Part shown: one piece after another, positions 34,132 through 43,274 of the stretch
How the letters are laid out: every line of letters begins with the position of its first letter
Position numbering within the stretch: the stretch's first letter is position 1
Source of the DNA: Yinghuangia soli
GTDB lineage: Bacteria; Actinomycetota; Actinomycetes; Streptomycetales; Streptomycetaceae
Assembly: GCF_021502675.1 (NCBI RefSeq)
Contig: NZ_JAKFHA010000043.1
Location: 1 to 64,000 of the forward strand
Direction of reading: 5' to 3'
Length of the DNA: 64,000 nt
The notes under the pieces: generated by a model
What the model was told of the DNA's origin: nothing
Databases searched by the model: none
The model's input: only the letters and a program-made list of their open reading frames with translations
Program-made: the position numbers and the translations under genes

Positions 34132-35574
34132 TCAGAGGGCGCGGTCGACGGTGACCGTGACGACCAGTCCCCCGCCGTCGCGCGCCGAGAAGTCGATGCT
34201 GCCGCCGGTGGCCCGCAGGAGTGTGCGGGCGATGGACAGGCCCAGCCCGGAGCCGTCCACGTTCTGATGGTGCTGGCTGCGCCAGAACCGGTCCCCGACG
34301 CGCCGGAGTTCGGCCGGTTCGAGGCCGGGGCCGCGGTCCGCGACGCGGATCTCCAGGACGCCGCCGACGGCCGCGAGGGCGACGGCGACCTCGCCGTCGT
34401 CGGGGCTGAACTTGAGGGCGTTGTCGAGGATCGCGTCCAGTGCGCTGCCCAGCGCGATCGGGTCGACCTGGCCGGTGAGGGCGCGCGGGCCCTGCTGGTC
34501 GAAGTGCTGGCCGCGGGAGCGGGCCACCGGCTCCCAGGCGTCGATGCGCTCGCGGACCAGGGCGGCGACGTCGAGCGGGACGCGGTCGGCGGCGCCGCCC
34601 GCGGCGTTGGCGGCGTTCTCGGCCAGGGCCAGGGCGAGCAGTTCGTCGAGGACGTGGGTGAGGCGCCGGCCTTCGTCGCGTACGCCGTCGAGGGTCGCCT
34701 GGTGCTCGGGCGGCAGGCTGAGGCCGAGCTCCTCGATGCGCAGCAGGAGGGCCGAGAGCGGGTTGCGGAGCTGGTGCGAGGCGTCCGCGGAGAAGGCCCG
34801 CTGCTGTTCGACGACGGTCTCCACGTGGTCGGCCATCTCGTTGAACGCCTTGGCCAGGCGCCGCAGTTCGGGCGGTCCCTGGGCGGCTGCCACGCGGGCG
34901 CCCAGGCGGCCGGTGGCGATCTCGTGGGTGGCCTTGTCGAGGACCTGGACGGGCCGCAGGATGGTGCCGGTCAGGCGGCCGGCCGCGAGCAGCGCGACGA
35001 CCAGCGCGACGGCCTCGGCGGCGCCCAGGAAGAGCCAGGCGTCGGTGGTGCGGCCGCGCATCTTGGCGGTGTCCGAGTCGGTGATCGCGACGGCGACGAC
35101 GTCGCCGCGGTGCACGACGGGGACCGCGACCACGATGCGGCGGTCCTGCCAAGGCCACACCAGCGGGGGGTCGTCGCTGCGCCGCCCGGCCAGCGCGGCG
35201 TCGAAGGCGGCCTTGGCCTGCCCGTCGGAGGGCAGGGTGTAGACGGCGTCGGAGGCCAGCATGGTGCGGCGCTGCCGGTCCAGGATGGCGGCGTGGATGC
35301 CGTACGTGTCCTCGTACTGCTCCAGGTAGCCGCGGAGTTCGGCGCGGTTGATGCGGTCGGTCTCGGTCTGCGCCGGGGTCTCCGCGGAGATCTCCAGGTC
35401 GTCGCGGACCATGCTGCTCTGGAAGTCGGCGGCGAAGGCGGCGGTGTCGTCGGCCCGGTCCCGGGCGGTCTCCTGCTGGTAGCCGGCCGCCTGGGAGAGG
35501 GCCAGCGGGATGCCGAGGGCCAGCAGTACGGCCACCATGAGGGCGAGCAGCAGGGCCAGGAGTCGGGTGCGCAC
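34132..35574 (-). CDS. gluK: Sensor histidine kinase GluK
   Basis: A 480-residue membrane sensor kinase: transmembrane helix 1 (about 5-26), extracellular sensor region 27-177, helix 2 (178-200), HAMP, then HisKA with phospho-acceptor His267 in ADASHQLRNP, and an HATPase domain with the G1 box VADRGPGL and SGLGLSIAR. From memory, the S. coelicolor pair beside gluABCD is GluR-GluK, which senses extracellular glutamate/glutamine and controls the transporter; position and orientation agree. GTG 35574; the upstream regulator gene ends 13 bases before it, so they form one operon. Convergent with the kinase-fusion gene. Confidence 0.88.
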   Translation of the reverse strand: MRTRLLALLLALMVAVLLALGIPLALSQAAGYQQETARDRADDTAAFAADFQSSMVRDDLEISAETPAQTETDRINRAELRGYLEQYEDTYGIHAAILDRQRRTMLASDAVYTLPSDGQAKAAFDAALAGRRSDDPPLVWPWQDRRIVVAVPVVHRGDVVAVAITDSDTAKMRGRTTDAWLFLGAAEAVALVVALLAAGRLTGTILRPVQVLDKATHEIATGRLGARVAAAQGPPELRRLAKAFNEMADHVETVVEQQRAFSADASHQLRNPLSALLLRIEELGLSLPPEHQATLDGVRDEGRRLTHVLDELLALALAENAANAAGGAADRVPLDVAALVRERIDAWEPVARSRGQHFDQQGPRALTGQVDPIALGSALDAILDNALKFSPDDGEVAVALAAVGGVLEIRVADRGPGLEPAELRRVGDRFWRSQHHQNVDGSGLGLSIARTLLRATGGSIDFSARDGGGLVVTVTVDRAL

Positions 35575-35587
35575 GTGCGGGGACCGG

Positions 35588-36334
35588 TCAGGCGTCCGGG
35601 ACGATGCGGTAGCCGACGCCGCGGACGGTCTCGACGATGCGGGGGTTGCCCAGCTTGGCGCGCAGCGAGGCGACGTGGACTTCGAGGGTGCGGCCGCTGC
35701 CGGCCCAGCTGGTCCGCCACACCTCGCTCATGATCTGCTCGCGCCGGAAGACCACGCCGGGGCGCTGGGCGAGCAGCGCGAGCAGGTCGAATTCCTTGCG
35801 GGTGAGGACCACCTCGGTGCCGTGCACGGTGACCCGGCGGGCGGCGCCGTCCACGACCACGGTGCCGACCGCGAGCGGGCCGGGGCCGGGCGCGGGGGCG
35901 GCGGGCTGGGGTGCCGCGGCGGTGACGGCCGGGTCCGGGGCGGCGGCGGGGGCCTGGGGGCGGTCCGGGCGGGCGTCGGAGCGGCCCCGGCGGCTGACCG
36001 CGTGGATGCGGGCGAGGAGCTCGGCGATGTCGTACGGCTTGGTCACGTAGTCGTCGGCGCCCAGGTTGAGGCCGTGCACGCGGGACCGGACGTCGGCGCG
36101 CGCGGTGACCATGATGACCGGCACATCGCTGATGCGGCGTATTCGGGCGCAGACCTCGAAGCCGTCGTGGTCCGGCAGGTTGAGGTCCAGGAGCACCACG
36201 TCGACGTCGGCGGTCAGCGCGTCCAAGGCTTCCTCGCCGGTGCAGGCGTGCCGGACGTCCATGCCGTGCCGGCCGAGGACCGCGCGCAGCGGGGCGGCGA
36301 TGCGCAGGTCGTCTTCGACCATCAGCAGCTGCAT
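35588..36334 (-). CDS. gluR: OmpR-family response regulator GluR
   Basis: A 248-residue regulator. The receiver domain has acidic residues VEDD (6-9), phospho-acceptor Asp50 in LLDLNLP and Lys99 in VTKP. A Pro/Ala-rich linker of about 45 residues, longer than usual, leads to a winged-helix DNA-binding domain (VVLTRKEFDLLALL, VRGVGYRI). ATG 36334 follows GGAGGA. It is divergent from gluA across 205 bp, where its target site should lie. Confidence 0.88.
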   Translation of the reverse strand: MQLLMVEDDLRIAAPLRAVLGRHGMDVRHACTGEEALDALTADVDVVLLDLNLPDHDGFEVCARIRRISDVPVIMVTARADVRSRVHGLNLGADDYVTKPYDIAELLARIHAVSRRGRSDARPDRPQAPAAAPDPAVTAAAPQPAAPAPGPGPLAVGTVVVDGAARRVTVHGTEVVLTRKEFDLLALLAQRPGVVFRREQIMSEVWRTSWAGSGRTLEVHVASLRAKLGNPRIVETVRGVGYRIVPDA

Positions 36335-36448
36335 GGCGTGTCCTCCTCCGGGCTGGTTCCGGGCGGGCGGGTCGTGAACCGGGTCATCTAAGCAGACAGT
36401 CCAGATTCTGCCGAGGACGCACGACACACAACCCTCCGTTATCCGGTC

Positions 36449-36468
36449 TTGACCTCAGGTGAAGCTCA
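36449..36468. promoter_or_regulatory. Possible GluR site and -35 element upstream of gluA
   Basis: TTGACC (36449-36454) resembles a -35 hexamer. CTCA occurs at 36454 and again at 36465, an 11-base spacing typical of OmpR-family tandem half-sites. No clear -10 was found, so this is tentative. Confidence 0.3.
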
Positions 36469-36539
36469 AATCCGGCCCGATCCGCGGTTCTTGCCCGCTT
36501 ACATATGCCCACCACACGATCCGGAGGAGCGAAGCCACC

Positions 36540-37322
36540 GTGACCGAAGCCCTGGACAAGACACCGTCCCTGGAGAAAGAGGACGCCGTACCTCTGGTGG
36601 TCCTGTCGAAGGTCAACAAGCACTTCGGCGCGCTGCACGTCCTCCAGGACATCGACCTGACGATCACGCAGGGCGAGGTCGTCGTCGTCATCGGCCCCTC
36701 CGGGTCGGGCAAGTCGACGCTGTGCCGCACGATCAACCGGCTGGAGCCGATCGACTCCGGGTCGATCACCATCGACGGCCGCGCGCTGCCGCAGGAGGGC
36801 CGTGCGCTGGCCCGGCTGCGGTCGGACGTCGGCATGGTGTTCCAGTCGTTCAACCTGTTCGCGCACAAGACGGTGCTGCAGAACGTGATGCTCGGCCCGG
36901 TCAAGGTGCGCCGCGAGACGCGCCAGGCGGCCGAGCTGCGGGCCCGGCAGCTGCTGGACCGGGTCGGCGTGGGCAACCAGGCCGACAAGTACCCGGCGCA
37001 GCTGTCCGGCGGCCAGCAGCAGCGTGTGGCGATCGCCCGGGCGCTGGCCATGCAGCCCAAGGTGATGCTGTTCGACGAGCCGACCTCGGCGCTCGACCCC
37101 GAGATGGTCAACGAGGTGCTGGAGACCATGCGGTCGCTGGCCGCGGACGGCATGACCATGGTCGTCGTGACGCACGAGATGGGCTTCGCCCGCTCGGCGG
37201 CCAACCGCGTGATCTTCATGGCGGACGGCCGGATCGTCGAGGAGAACACCCCCGACGAGTTCTTCGGCAACCCGCGCAGCGACCGCGCCCGCGACTTCCT
37301 GTCGAAGATCCTGCACCACTGA
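36540..37322 (+). CDS. gluA: Glutamate ABC transporter ATP-binding protein GluA
   Basis: A 260-residue ABC ATPase of the polar amino acid uptake class. Walker [11 protein letters not shown]-loop VFQSFNLF, signature [10 protein letters not shown], Walker [13 protein letters not shown] and H-loop THEMGFA are all intact. GTG 36540 (VTEALDK) follows GGAGGAG by about 12 bases. It energises uptake with GluC and GluD. First gene of gluABCD. Confidence 0.95.
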   Translation: MTEALDKTPSLEKEDAVPLVVLSKVNKHFGALHVLQDIDLTITQGEVVVVIGPSGSGKSTLCRTINRLEPIDSGSITIDGRALPQEGRALARLRSDVGMVFQSFNLFAHKTVLQNVMLGPVKVRRETRQAAELRARQLLDRVGVGNQADKYPAQLSGGQQQRVAIARALAMQPKVMLFDEPTSALDPEMVNEVLETMRSLAADGMTMVVVTHEMGFARSAANRVIFMADGRIVEENTPDEFFGNPRSDRARDFLSKILHH

Positions 37323-37341
37323 TCCCCGCAGCTTCCCGGGT

Positions 37342-37361
37342 GCACCGCCATGCGGCGGTGC
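37342..37361 (+). other. Hairpin between gluA and gluB
   Basis: A perfect 8-bp stem GCACCGCC/GGCGGTGC with loop ATGC, 20 bases past gluA. It could act as a processing or stabilising element ahead of the strongly translated gluB. Confidence 0.5.
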
Positions 37362-37428
37362 GGCGGCCGGACGCCGTGCCCGGGGCCGCCCGCTTGCCCG
37401 TACCTGAAACCACCAAGGAGTGAGGGTC

Positions 37429-38316
37429 ATGAAGATCCGCAAGACCATAGCCGTCGCCGGCGTCGCCGCCCTGGCCCTGCTCGGCACCGCTTGTGGCAAG
37501 GACGACAAGTCGAGCGACGCGGGCAAGGCCCCGTCGTACGAGGTCAACGACAAGTTCTCGATGCCGGACTCGAAGACCTGGAAGGCCGCGAAGGACCGCG
37601 GCCACCTGATCGTCGGCGCCAAGGAAGACCAGCCGTTCCTGGGCTTCATGGACCCGGCCACCAAGGAGCGTTCCGGCTTCGACATCGAGATGGCCCGGAT
37701 GATCTCGGCCGAGCTGGGCCTGGACCCGAAGAAGATCGAGTTCAAGACCATCGCGTCGGCGAACCGCGAGACCGCGCTGCAGAAGGGCGACGTGGACATC
37801 TACGTCGGCACCTACAGCATCACCGACAAGCGCAAGGAGTCGGTCGGCTTCGCGGGTCCGTACTACATCTCGGGCCAGAGCCTGCTGGTGAAGAAGGACA
37901 ACACCGCGATCACCGGCAAGGACACGATCGCGAACAAGAAGGTCTGCTCGGCCAAGGGCTCGACCCCGGCCCAGAAGATCACCAAGGACTTCCCGACCAC
38001 CACGCTGGTCGAGTACGACACGTACAGCCTGTGCGTGGACAACCTGCTGAGCGGCCAGGTCGACGCGGTCACCACCGACGAGGCGATCCTCAAGGGCTAC
38101 GCGGCCAAGGACCCGAAGAACCTCAAGGTCGTCGGCGAGAACTTCTCCACCGAGAAGTACGGCATCGGCGTCTCCAAGGACGACGCGCAGCTCCGCGAGG
38201 CGGTCAACAAGATCCTCGAGGAGAGCAACAAGGAAGGCGTCTGGAAGAACATCTACGACGCCACCCTGGGCCTGTCCGGAGCGCGGCCCCGGGCCGCCCC
38301 GCGGGTCGCGCGCTAG
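37429..38316 (+). CDS. gluB: Glutamate-binding lipoprotein GluB
   Basis: A 295-residue solute-binding lipoprotein: signal peptide with lipobox LGTAC, then a family 3 amino-acid-binding domain (GAKEDQPFLGF, GFDIEMARMISAELG, FAGPYYISGQ, CVDNLL, TTDEAIL). ATG 37429 has AAGGAG eight bases upstream. Captures extracellular glutamate for GluC/GluD/GluA. Near-identical leader and signal peptide to the second copy at 40248. Confidence 0.95.
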   Translation: MKIRKTIAVAGVAALALLGTACGKDDKSSDAGKAPSYEVNDKFSMPDSKTWKAAKDRGHLIVGAKEDQPFLGFMDPATKERSGFDIEMARMISAELGLDPKKIEFKTIASANRETALQKGDVDIYVGTYSITDKRKESVGFAGPYYISGQSLLVKKDNTAITGKDTIANKKVCSAKGSTPAQKITKDFPTTTLVEYDTYSLCVDNLLSGQVDAVTTDEAILKGYAAKDPKNLKVVGENFSTEKYGIGVSKDDAQLREAVNKILEESNKEGVWKNIYDATLGLSGARPRAAPRVAR

Positions 38317-38331
38317 TGCGCCTACCGCGGC

Positions 38332-38368
38332 ACCGCCGGCCGCGCCCTTCCCGGGCGCGGCCGGCGGT
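38332..38368 (+). other. Strong intercistronic hairpin between gluB and gluC
   Basis: A perfect 16-bp stem (38332-38347 with 38353-38368), loop TTCCC, starting 15 bases after the gluB stop and 110 bases before gluC. This placement is typical of operons where the binding protein must be made in excess: partial terminator or 3'-end protector. Confidence 0.7.
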
Positions 38369-38479
38369 CCCCGGACCACGTCTCCACGTCCGATCCAGAC
38401 CTGCGGGGATCACCGTGAACACATGCCCTGACGCCGCCCGCACGGCGGGCCTGCCCTCGGGCCGGAAGGCGGGTGCGCG

Positions 38480-39124
38480 ATGAGCGTGCTCCGCGACAAC
38501 TGGGACCTGATCCACAAGGGCTTCGTCGAGACGCTCTGGCTCACCCTGTGGTGCGGCGTCGTGGCGCTCGTGCTGGGGACGCTCCTGGCCGCCTGCCGGG
38601 TCTCGCCGGTGCCGCCGCTGCGCTGGTTCGGCACCGCGTACGTCAACATCATCCGCAACACGCCGCTGACGCTGCTGATGTTCTTCGTCGCGCTCGGGTT
38701 CCCCAAGCTCGACATCAAGTTCGACTACTTCACCTTCGCGGTGATCGCGGTCGGCGGCTACACCGCCGCGTTCATCTGCGAGGCGGTCCGCTCCGGCATC
38801 AACACGGTGCCGCTGGGCCAGGCCGAGGCGGCCCGCAGCCTGGGCATGACGTTCGGCCAGACGCTGTCGCTGGTCGTGCTGCCGCAGGCGCTGCGCGCCG
38901 TCATCCCGCCGATCGGCTCGCTGCTGATCGCGATGGTCCGCAACTCGGCGATCGCCGGTGCGTTCAACGTCGACGAACTGTTCGGCGTGAACTCCACGCT
39001 GGTCGAGAACGGCGAGAACGTCCTGTGGGTGTTCCTGTGGATCGCGGTCGGCTACCTGACGATCACGCTCACCCTGAGCGCGGTGTTCGCGCTGCTGGAG
39101 AAGAAGCTGGCGGTGGCCCGATGA
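38480..39124 (+). CDS. gluC: Glutamate ABC transporter permease GluC
   Basis: A 214-residue permease with about five hydrophobic helices. It carries the amino-acid permease EAA loop GQAEAARSLGMTFGQTL. ATG 38480 follows GGGTGCGCG, a weak ribosome binding site. Its last four bases overlap gluD (ATGA), so the two permease subunits are translationally coupled. Confidence 0.94.
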   Translation: MSVLRDNWDLIHKGFVETLWLTLWCGVVALVLGTLLAACRVSPVPPLRWFGTAYVNIIRNTPLTLLMFFVALGFPKLDIKFDYFTFAVIAVGGYTAAFICEAVRSGINTVPLGQAEAARSLGMTFGQTLSLVVLPQALRAVIPPIGSLLIAMVRNSAIAGAFNVDELFGVNSTLVENGENVLWVFLWIAVGYLTITLTLSAVFALLEKKLAVAR

Positions 39125-40026
39125 GCCAGAAAGCCACTGTCCTGTTCGACGCCCCGGGGCCCAGGGCCCGGCGCCGGAACACGATCATCGGGGTCGTCGG
39201 GATCGCGCTGCTGATCGGCGCACTCGCGTACGTGGTCTACAAGTTCGACAAGACCGGGCAGTTCGAGTCGCGCAAGTGGGAGCCGTTCCAGTACACCGGC
39301 ATCCAGGAGCTGATCCTCGACGGCCTGTACGCCACCCTCAAGGCGTTCGCGCTCGCGGTGGTGTTCTCGCTGATCCTCGGCGCGCTGCTGGCCGCCGGGC
39401 GGCTGTCCGAGCACCGCGTGCTGCGCTGGGCGGCGACCGCGTTCGTCACGTTCTTCCGGGCGATGCCGCTGGTCATCATGATCTTCTTCCTGTACGTGGC
39501 GCCCGCCAAGCTCGACGCCTGGCCCGGGTTCCTCGACTGGATCGGCGACGACGTCATGTGGCCGCTGGTCATCGGCCTGACGCTGTACAACGGCACGGTG
39601 CAGGCCGAGACGATGCGCGCCGGCATCCTCGCGGTCCCGAGCGGGCAGAGCGAGGCGGCGTACGCGATCGGCATGCGCAAGACGCAGGTCATGACCGTGA
39701 TCCTGCTGCCGCAGGGCATCCGCGCGATGCTGCCGTCGATCATCAGCCAGATGGTGGTGACCCTCAAGGACACCTCGCTGGGCTTCCTCATCACGTACGG
39801 CGAACTCCTGTACACCGCCAAGCAGATCGGTGCGGTGCAGGACTACGGCCTGCCGCTGATCCCGGCGGCGATCGTGATCGGCACCATCTACATCCTGATC
39901 TGCACGCTGCTGTCGCTGTTCGCGGTGTGGCTGGAGCGGTTCCTCAGCAGCAGCCGGCAGGGCAAGCCGCCGGCCATCGCGGCGCCCGGCGACGGGGAGC
40001 TGCAGCAGGCGGGTGCAACTGCCTGA
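39121..40026 (+). CDS. gluD: Glutamate ABC transporter permease GluD
   Basis: A 301-residue permease. One N-terminal helix (about 20-40) precedes an extracellular loop, then the permease domain with EAA loop GQSEAAYAIGMRKTQVM. A short hydrophilic C-terminal tail is Ala/Gln-rich. ATG 39121 overlaps the gluC stop. Pairs with GluC in the membrane. Confidence 0.94.
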   Translation: MSQKATVLFDAPGPRARRRNTIIGVVGIALLIGALAYVVYKFDKTGQFESRKWEPFQYTGIQELILDGLYATLKAFALAVVFSLILGALLAAGRLSEHRVLRWAATAFVTFFRAMPLVIMIFFLYVAPAKLDAWPGFLDWIGDDVMWPLVIGLTLYNGTVQAETMRAGILAVPSGQSEAAYAIGMRKTQVMTVILLPQGIRAMLPSIISQMVVTLKDTSLGFLITYGELLYTAKQIGAVQDYGLPLIPAAIVIGTIYILICTLLSLFAVWLERFLSSSRQGKPPAIAAPGDGELQQAGATA

Positions 40027-40070
40027 TCCCGACCGGGATCCGCGGCCGGCCGTGTGCCGGACCGAAGCCC

Positions 40071-40106
40071 GACGCCCCCGCGGTGCCACCCCGCCGCGGG
40101 GGCGTC
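40071..40106. terminator. gluABCD terminator
   Basis: A perfect 13-bp stem (40071-40083 with 40094-40106), 45 bases after the gluD stop. It separates the operon from the second gluB copy, which therefore needs its own promoter within 40107-40240. Confidence 0.75.
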
Positions 40107-40247
40107 GCCATGTCCCGAGCCAGTCCTGCTCTCCACGGAGGGCCGCGATACCCCATGATGTCGTCCTGAAGTCCGGTCCCGGGGGAGACGGCGGCGCACC
40201 GCGCCCGCCCATGTGCCGACCCCGGCTGCCACCAAGGAGTAGGGGTC

Positions 40248-41168
40248 ATGAGACTGCGCAAGGCCATAGCCGTCGCCGGCATCGCCGCCCTGGCCCTGCT
40301 CGGCACGGCCTGCGGCCGGGACGACAAGCCCGGCGGCACGCCGCCGCCGACCGGCGCGCCGCCCGCGGCGCCGTCGCTGCCGGTGTACACCGCGAAGGCG
40401 GGTGTGGACCTGTCCGCGTCGCCGACCTGGGCGAAGGCCAAGGAGCGCGGCCACCTGATCGTGGGGGCGAAGGACGACCAGCCGTTCCTGGGCTATCTGG
40501 ACCGCGCGACGCTGGCGCGTTCCGGCTTCGACATCGAGATCGCCCGCATGGTGTCCGCCGAACTGGGCCTGGACCCGGCGAAGATCGAGTTCAGCACCGT
40601 CCCGTCGTCGGGGCGCGAGACCGCGATCCAGAACGGCGACGTGGACATGTACGTCGGCACATACAGCATCACCGAGCAGCGCAAGAAGCTGGTGGCGTTC
40701 GCCGGGCCGTACTACGTCTCCGGGCAGAGCTTCCTGGTGCGCAAGGACGAACAGGCCATCACCGGCAAGGACACGATCCGCGGCAAGCGGGTGTGTTCGG
40801 CGAAGGGGTCCACCGCATTCCAGCGCCTGCAGGTGGATTTCCCCGAGACGCAGGCGGTCTTCCAGGACGACTACAGCAACTGCGTGGAGCATCTGCTGGC
40901 CGGGCAGGTCGACGCGGTCTCCACGGACGAGGCGATCCTCAAGGGCTATGCGGCCAAGGACCCGGGCCGGCTCAAGGTGGTCGGGCAGCCGTTCACCACG
41001 GAGAACTACGGCATCGGACTCCCGCAGCAGGACCCGGTGTTCCGCACCGCGGTGAACGACGCCATCGAGGCGAGCATCGCCAACGGCAACTGGAAGGCGG
41101 CGTACGACGCGACGCTGGGCCTGTCCGGTGCGCCGGCGCCGCAGACCCCCAAGGTCGAGCGCGGCTGA
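40248..41168 (+). CDS. Second GluB-like binding lipoprotein (orphan paralogue)
   Basis: A 306-residue lipoprotein very close to GluB over its whole length (signal peptide MRLRKAIAVAGIAALALLGTAC, GAKDDQPFLGY, GFDIEIARMVSAELGLDP, FAGPYYVSGQ, STDEAILKGYAAKDP). The leader region before it (CACCAAGGAGTAGGGGTC) also resembles that of gluB, showing a segmental duplication. It has a longer Pro/Gly/Thr-rich linker after the lipid anchor and no permease of its own. It could feed GluCD/GluA with another ligand or present ligand to the receptor kinase. Confidence 0.92.
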   Translation: MRLRKAIAVAGIAALALLGTACGRDDKPGGTPPPTGAPPAAPSLPVYTAKAGVDLSASPTWAKAKERGHLIVGAKDDQPFLGYLDRATLARSGFDIEIARMVSAELGLDPAKIEFSTVPSSGRETAIQNGDVDMYVGTYSITEQRKKLVAFAGPYYVSGQSFLVRKDEQAITGKDTIRGKRVCSAKGSTAFQRLQVDFPETQAVFQDDYSNCVEHLLAGQVDAVSTDEAILKGYAAKDPGRLKVVGQPFTTENYGIGLPQQDPVFRTAVNDAIEASIANGNWKAAYDATLGLSGAPAPQTPKVERG

Positions 41169-41427
41169 GCCGCCGGACGCGCCCGCGCCGGGACTTCCTC
41201 CTTTCGGGCGTACCGGGTCGTGCGGCGCACGCCGTGGCGTACCGCCGCGCGCCCGGCAATGCGCCCGGTGCGCCGCCGTGCGACGCCGCTCCGCGCCCGC
41301 CGCGCCCGCCGCGCCGCGGGGCGTTGTCACACGAGTCGCCTCCGGTGCCGGATGATGGTCCGCAGGCGGTCCCGGGACGCGCCTGCGGACGCGGCCCGGG
41401 ACCTCGACTCGTCGCGGGAGGCAGCAC

Positions 41428-43134
41428 ATGCCAGGCACGGCCGATTCCCCTCACCACCGGGACTCGGTGATCATCGTCGGCGCCGGACCGGCCGGTCTGG
41501 CGTGCGCCCTGGCACTCGCCCGGCACGGGGTGCGCTCGGTGCTCGTGGACGCGGGCGACGGGCGGGCCCGGGAAGGCTCGCGCTCGTGCGGTCTGGAGGC
41601 CGCCACCTACGCCTTCGCGGCGGGCCTGGCCGGCGGCCGGCTGGACGGTGCGGCGCAGCCGTGGGGGCCGCTGCGGATCCGCCGCCGGTCGACCACGGTG
41701 CCCGCGCCGCGGGCCGCGGACGGCCCGGCTGATGCCGGGCCCGCGCAGTACGGGCTGCCGCAGCAGATCCTGGAGCAAGCGCTGCTGGACGAGATCCCGG
41801 CGCACCGGCTGATCGCCACCGCGTGGCGGCACCGGGTCGAGGGCATCGAGCAGGACGCCGATTCGGTGACGGTGACCGCGCGCGGCCCGGGCGGCATCGC
41901 GCAGTGGCGCGGCGGCTGGCTGGTGGCCGCCGACGGGGCGCATTCGGCGGTGCGGCGTGCGCTGGGCGTGCGCTTTCCGGGGCGGCCGCGGGTGGACCGG
42001 CTGCTGTGCGCCGATGTGAAGGTCGCGCTGCCGCGCGTACCCTGGGACGAAACCCCGCCGGAGCCCTGGCTGTTCGTGGATCCGCCGTTCCAGCGGGACG
42101 GCACGGTGCTGGCCCGGCCGCTGCCGTCCGACATGTGGCGGCTGACCTGGCAGCTGCCGCTCGCGCACGGGGTGGCCAAGGCCGCGGACGCCACCGCGCT
42201 TATCCCGGTGCACGGCGATCCGGCCGATCCGGCGCGCACCGCGCAGCGGATCCGGGCGGTGCTGCGCACCCTGGAGGCGATGAGCCCGGATGCGGACACC
42301 GCCGCGGATCCGGCGTACGACCTGGTGTGGAGCGGCGAGTTCGAGGTGCACCAGCGGCTGGCGCGGCGGTTCCGGACCGGGCGCGTGCTGCTCGCCGGGG
42401 ATGCCGCGCATCTGGTGCACCCCAATGTCGCGGACGGGGTGGACCTGGCGCTGCAGGACGCCCGCAATCTGGCGTGGAAGCTGGGCCTGGTGCTGGGGCG
42501 GCAGGCTCCGGAGCGGCTCGTGGAGACATACCACGGGGAGCGGCGGGGCGCGGCCCGGCGGCGGCTGGCGTACGGCGAGGACGCGCTGCATTTCCTGGCC
42601 CCGCGCGGCGCCGCGCAGAAGGTCGGGCGGCGCCTGACGCTGATGGGCGCGCGCAGCAAGGGCACCACGCTGCGACGCCTGGATCCGCGGGCGCTGGTGG
42701 CCGACTCGGTTCCGGAGTACGCCGGTTCGCCGCTGCTGACGCCGGGCGGCCCGGGGGTGGGGGCGCTGGTCGAGGACGTCGCGGTGGTGCGTGCGGACGG
42801 GCGGCGCGGGCAGCTGTCGGGGTGCTTGGACTCCGGTCTGGTGGCCGTGCTGGTCGCGCCGGGCATAGAGGTGTGGGACGGGCCGCGGTGGCGCGATGCG
42901 GGGCTGATGCCGCTGCTGCGCGCCCGGCTCGGCGAACTCCCGGTGCCGGCCGAGCTGGTGGTGACGCACGGGTATCCGGATGCGCCCGCGCACACGCTGC
43001 TGCTGGTGCGTCCGGACGGCTATCTCGCGGCGTGGCTGCCGCCCGGCAGCGACGGCGACGACCTGGTCGCGGCGGCGCTGCGGGTGGTGGGGCGGCGGGT
43101 CCCGGAGGCGGAGAGCGCGCCGGTGCCGGGCTGA
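41428..43134 (+). CDS. FAD-dependent aromatic-ring hydroxylase (MhpA/PheA-like)
   Basis: A 568-residue flavoprotein monooxygenase. FAD-binding GAGPAG (18-23) lies near the N-terminus. VAADGAHSAVRRALG is the DG motif, and GRVLLAGDAAHLVHPNVADGVDLALQDARNLAWKL is summarised as the GD motif with its following helix. The C-terminal thioredoxin-like domain is typical of class A phenolic hydroxylases. Substrate unknown; resembles 3-(3-hydroxyphenyl)propionate and polyketide hydroxylases. ATG 41428 follows GGAGG. It stands alone between gluB2 and the LLM gene. Confidence 0.9.
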   Translation: MPGTADSPHHRDSVIIVGAGPAGLACALALARHGVRSVLVDAGDGRAREGSRSCGLEAATYAFAAGLAGGRLDGAAQPWGPLRIRRRSTTVPAPRAADGPADAGPAQYGLPQQILEQALLDEIPAHRLIATAWRHRVEGIEQDADSVTVTARGPGGIAQWRGGWLVAADGAHSAVRRALGVRFPGRPRVDRLLCADVKVALPRVPWDETPPEPWLFVDPPFQRDGTVLARPLPSDMWRLTWQLPLAHGVAKAADATALIPVHGDPADPARTAQRIRAVLRTLEAMSPDADTAADPAYDLVWSGEFEVHQRLARRFRTGRVLLAGDAAHLVHPNVADGVDLALQDARNLAWKLGLVLGRQAPERLVETYHGERRGAARRRLAYGEDALHFLAPRGAAQKVGRRLTLMGARSKGTTLRRLDPRALVADSVPEYAGSPLLTPGGPGVGALVEDVAVVRADGRRGQLSGCLDSGLVAVLVAPGIEVWDGPRWRDAGLMPLLRARLGELPVPAELVVTHGYPDAPAHTLLLVRPDGYLAAWLPPGSDGDDLVAAALRVVGRRVPEAESAPVPG

Positions 43135-43167
43135 CCGGTCCGGCTGTGCGGCATCGCGGCTGTGCCG

Positions 43168-43199
43168 CAGCACGGCAGCACGGCAGCACGGCAGCGCGG
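43168..43199. repeat. Short tandem repeat, 8-bp unit CACGGCAG
   Basis: About three and a half copies of CACGGCAG just after the hydroxylase stop, ending in a variant CGCGGCAT. Probably replication slippage; no function evident. Confidence 0.7.
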
Positions 43200-43211
43200 C
43201 ATGCGAACGGC

Positions 43212-43249
43212 GGCGGCAACCGGAGGCCCCTGAATCTCCGGATGCCGCC
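43212..43249. terminator. Bidirectional terminator hydroxylase/LLM gene
   Basis: GGCGGCA-A-CCGGAG pairs with CTCCGG-A-TGCCGCC around a ten-base loop, with one A-A mismatch. It lies between convergent stops. Confidence 0.65.
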
Positions 43250-43274
43250 GCCCGGCGGTTGGTTCGCGGTGCCG

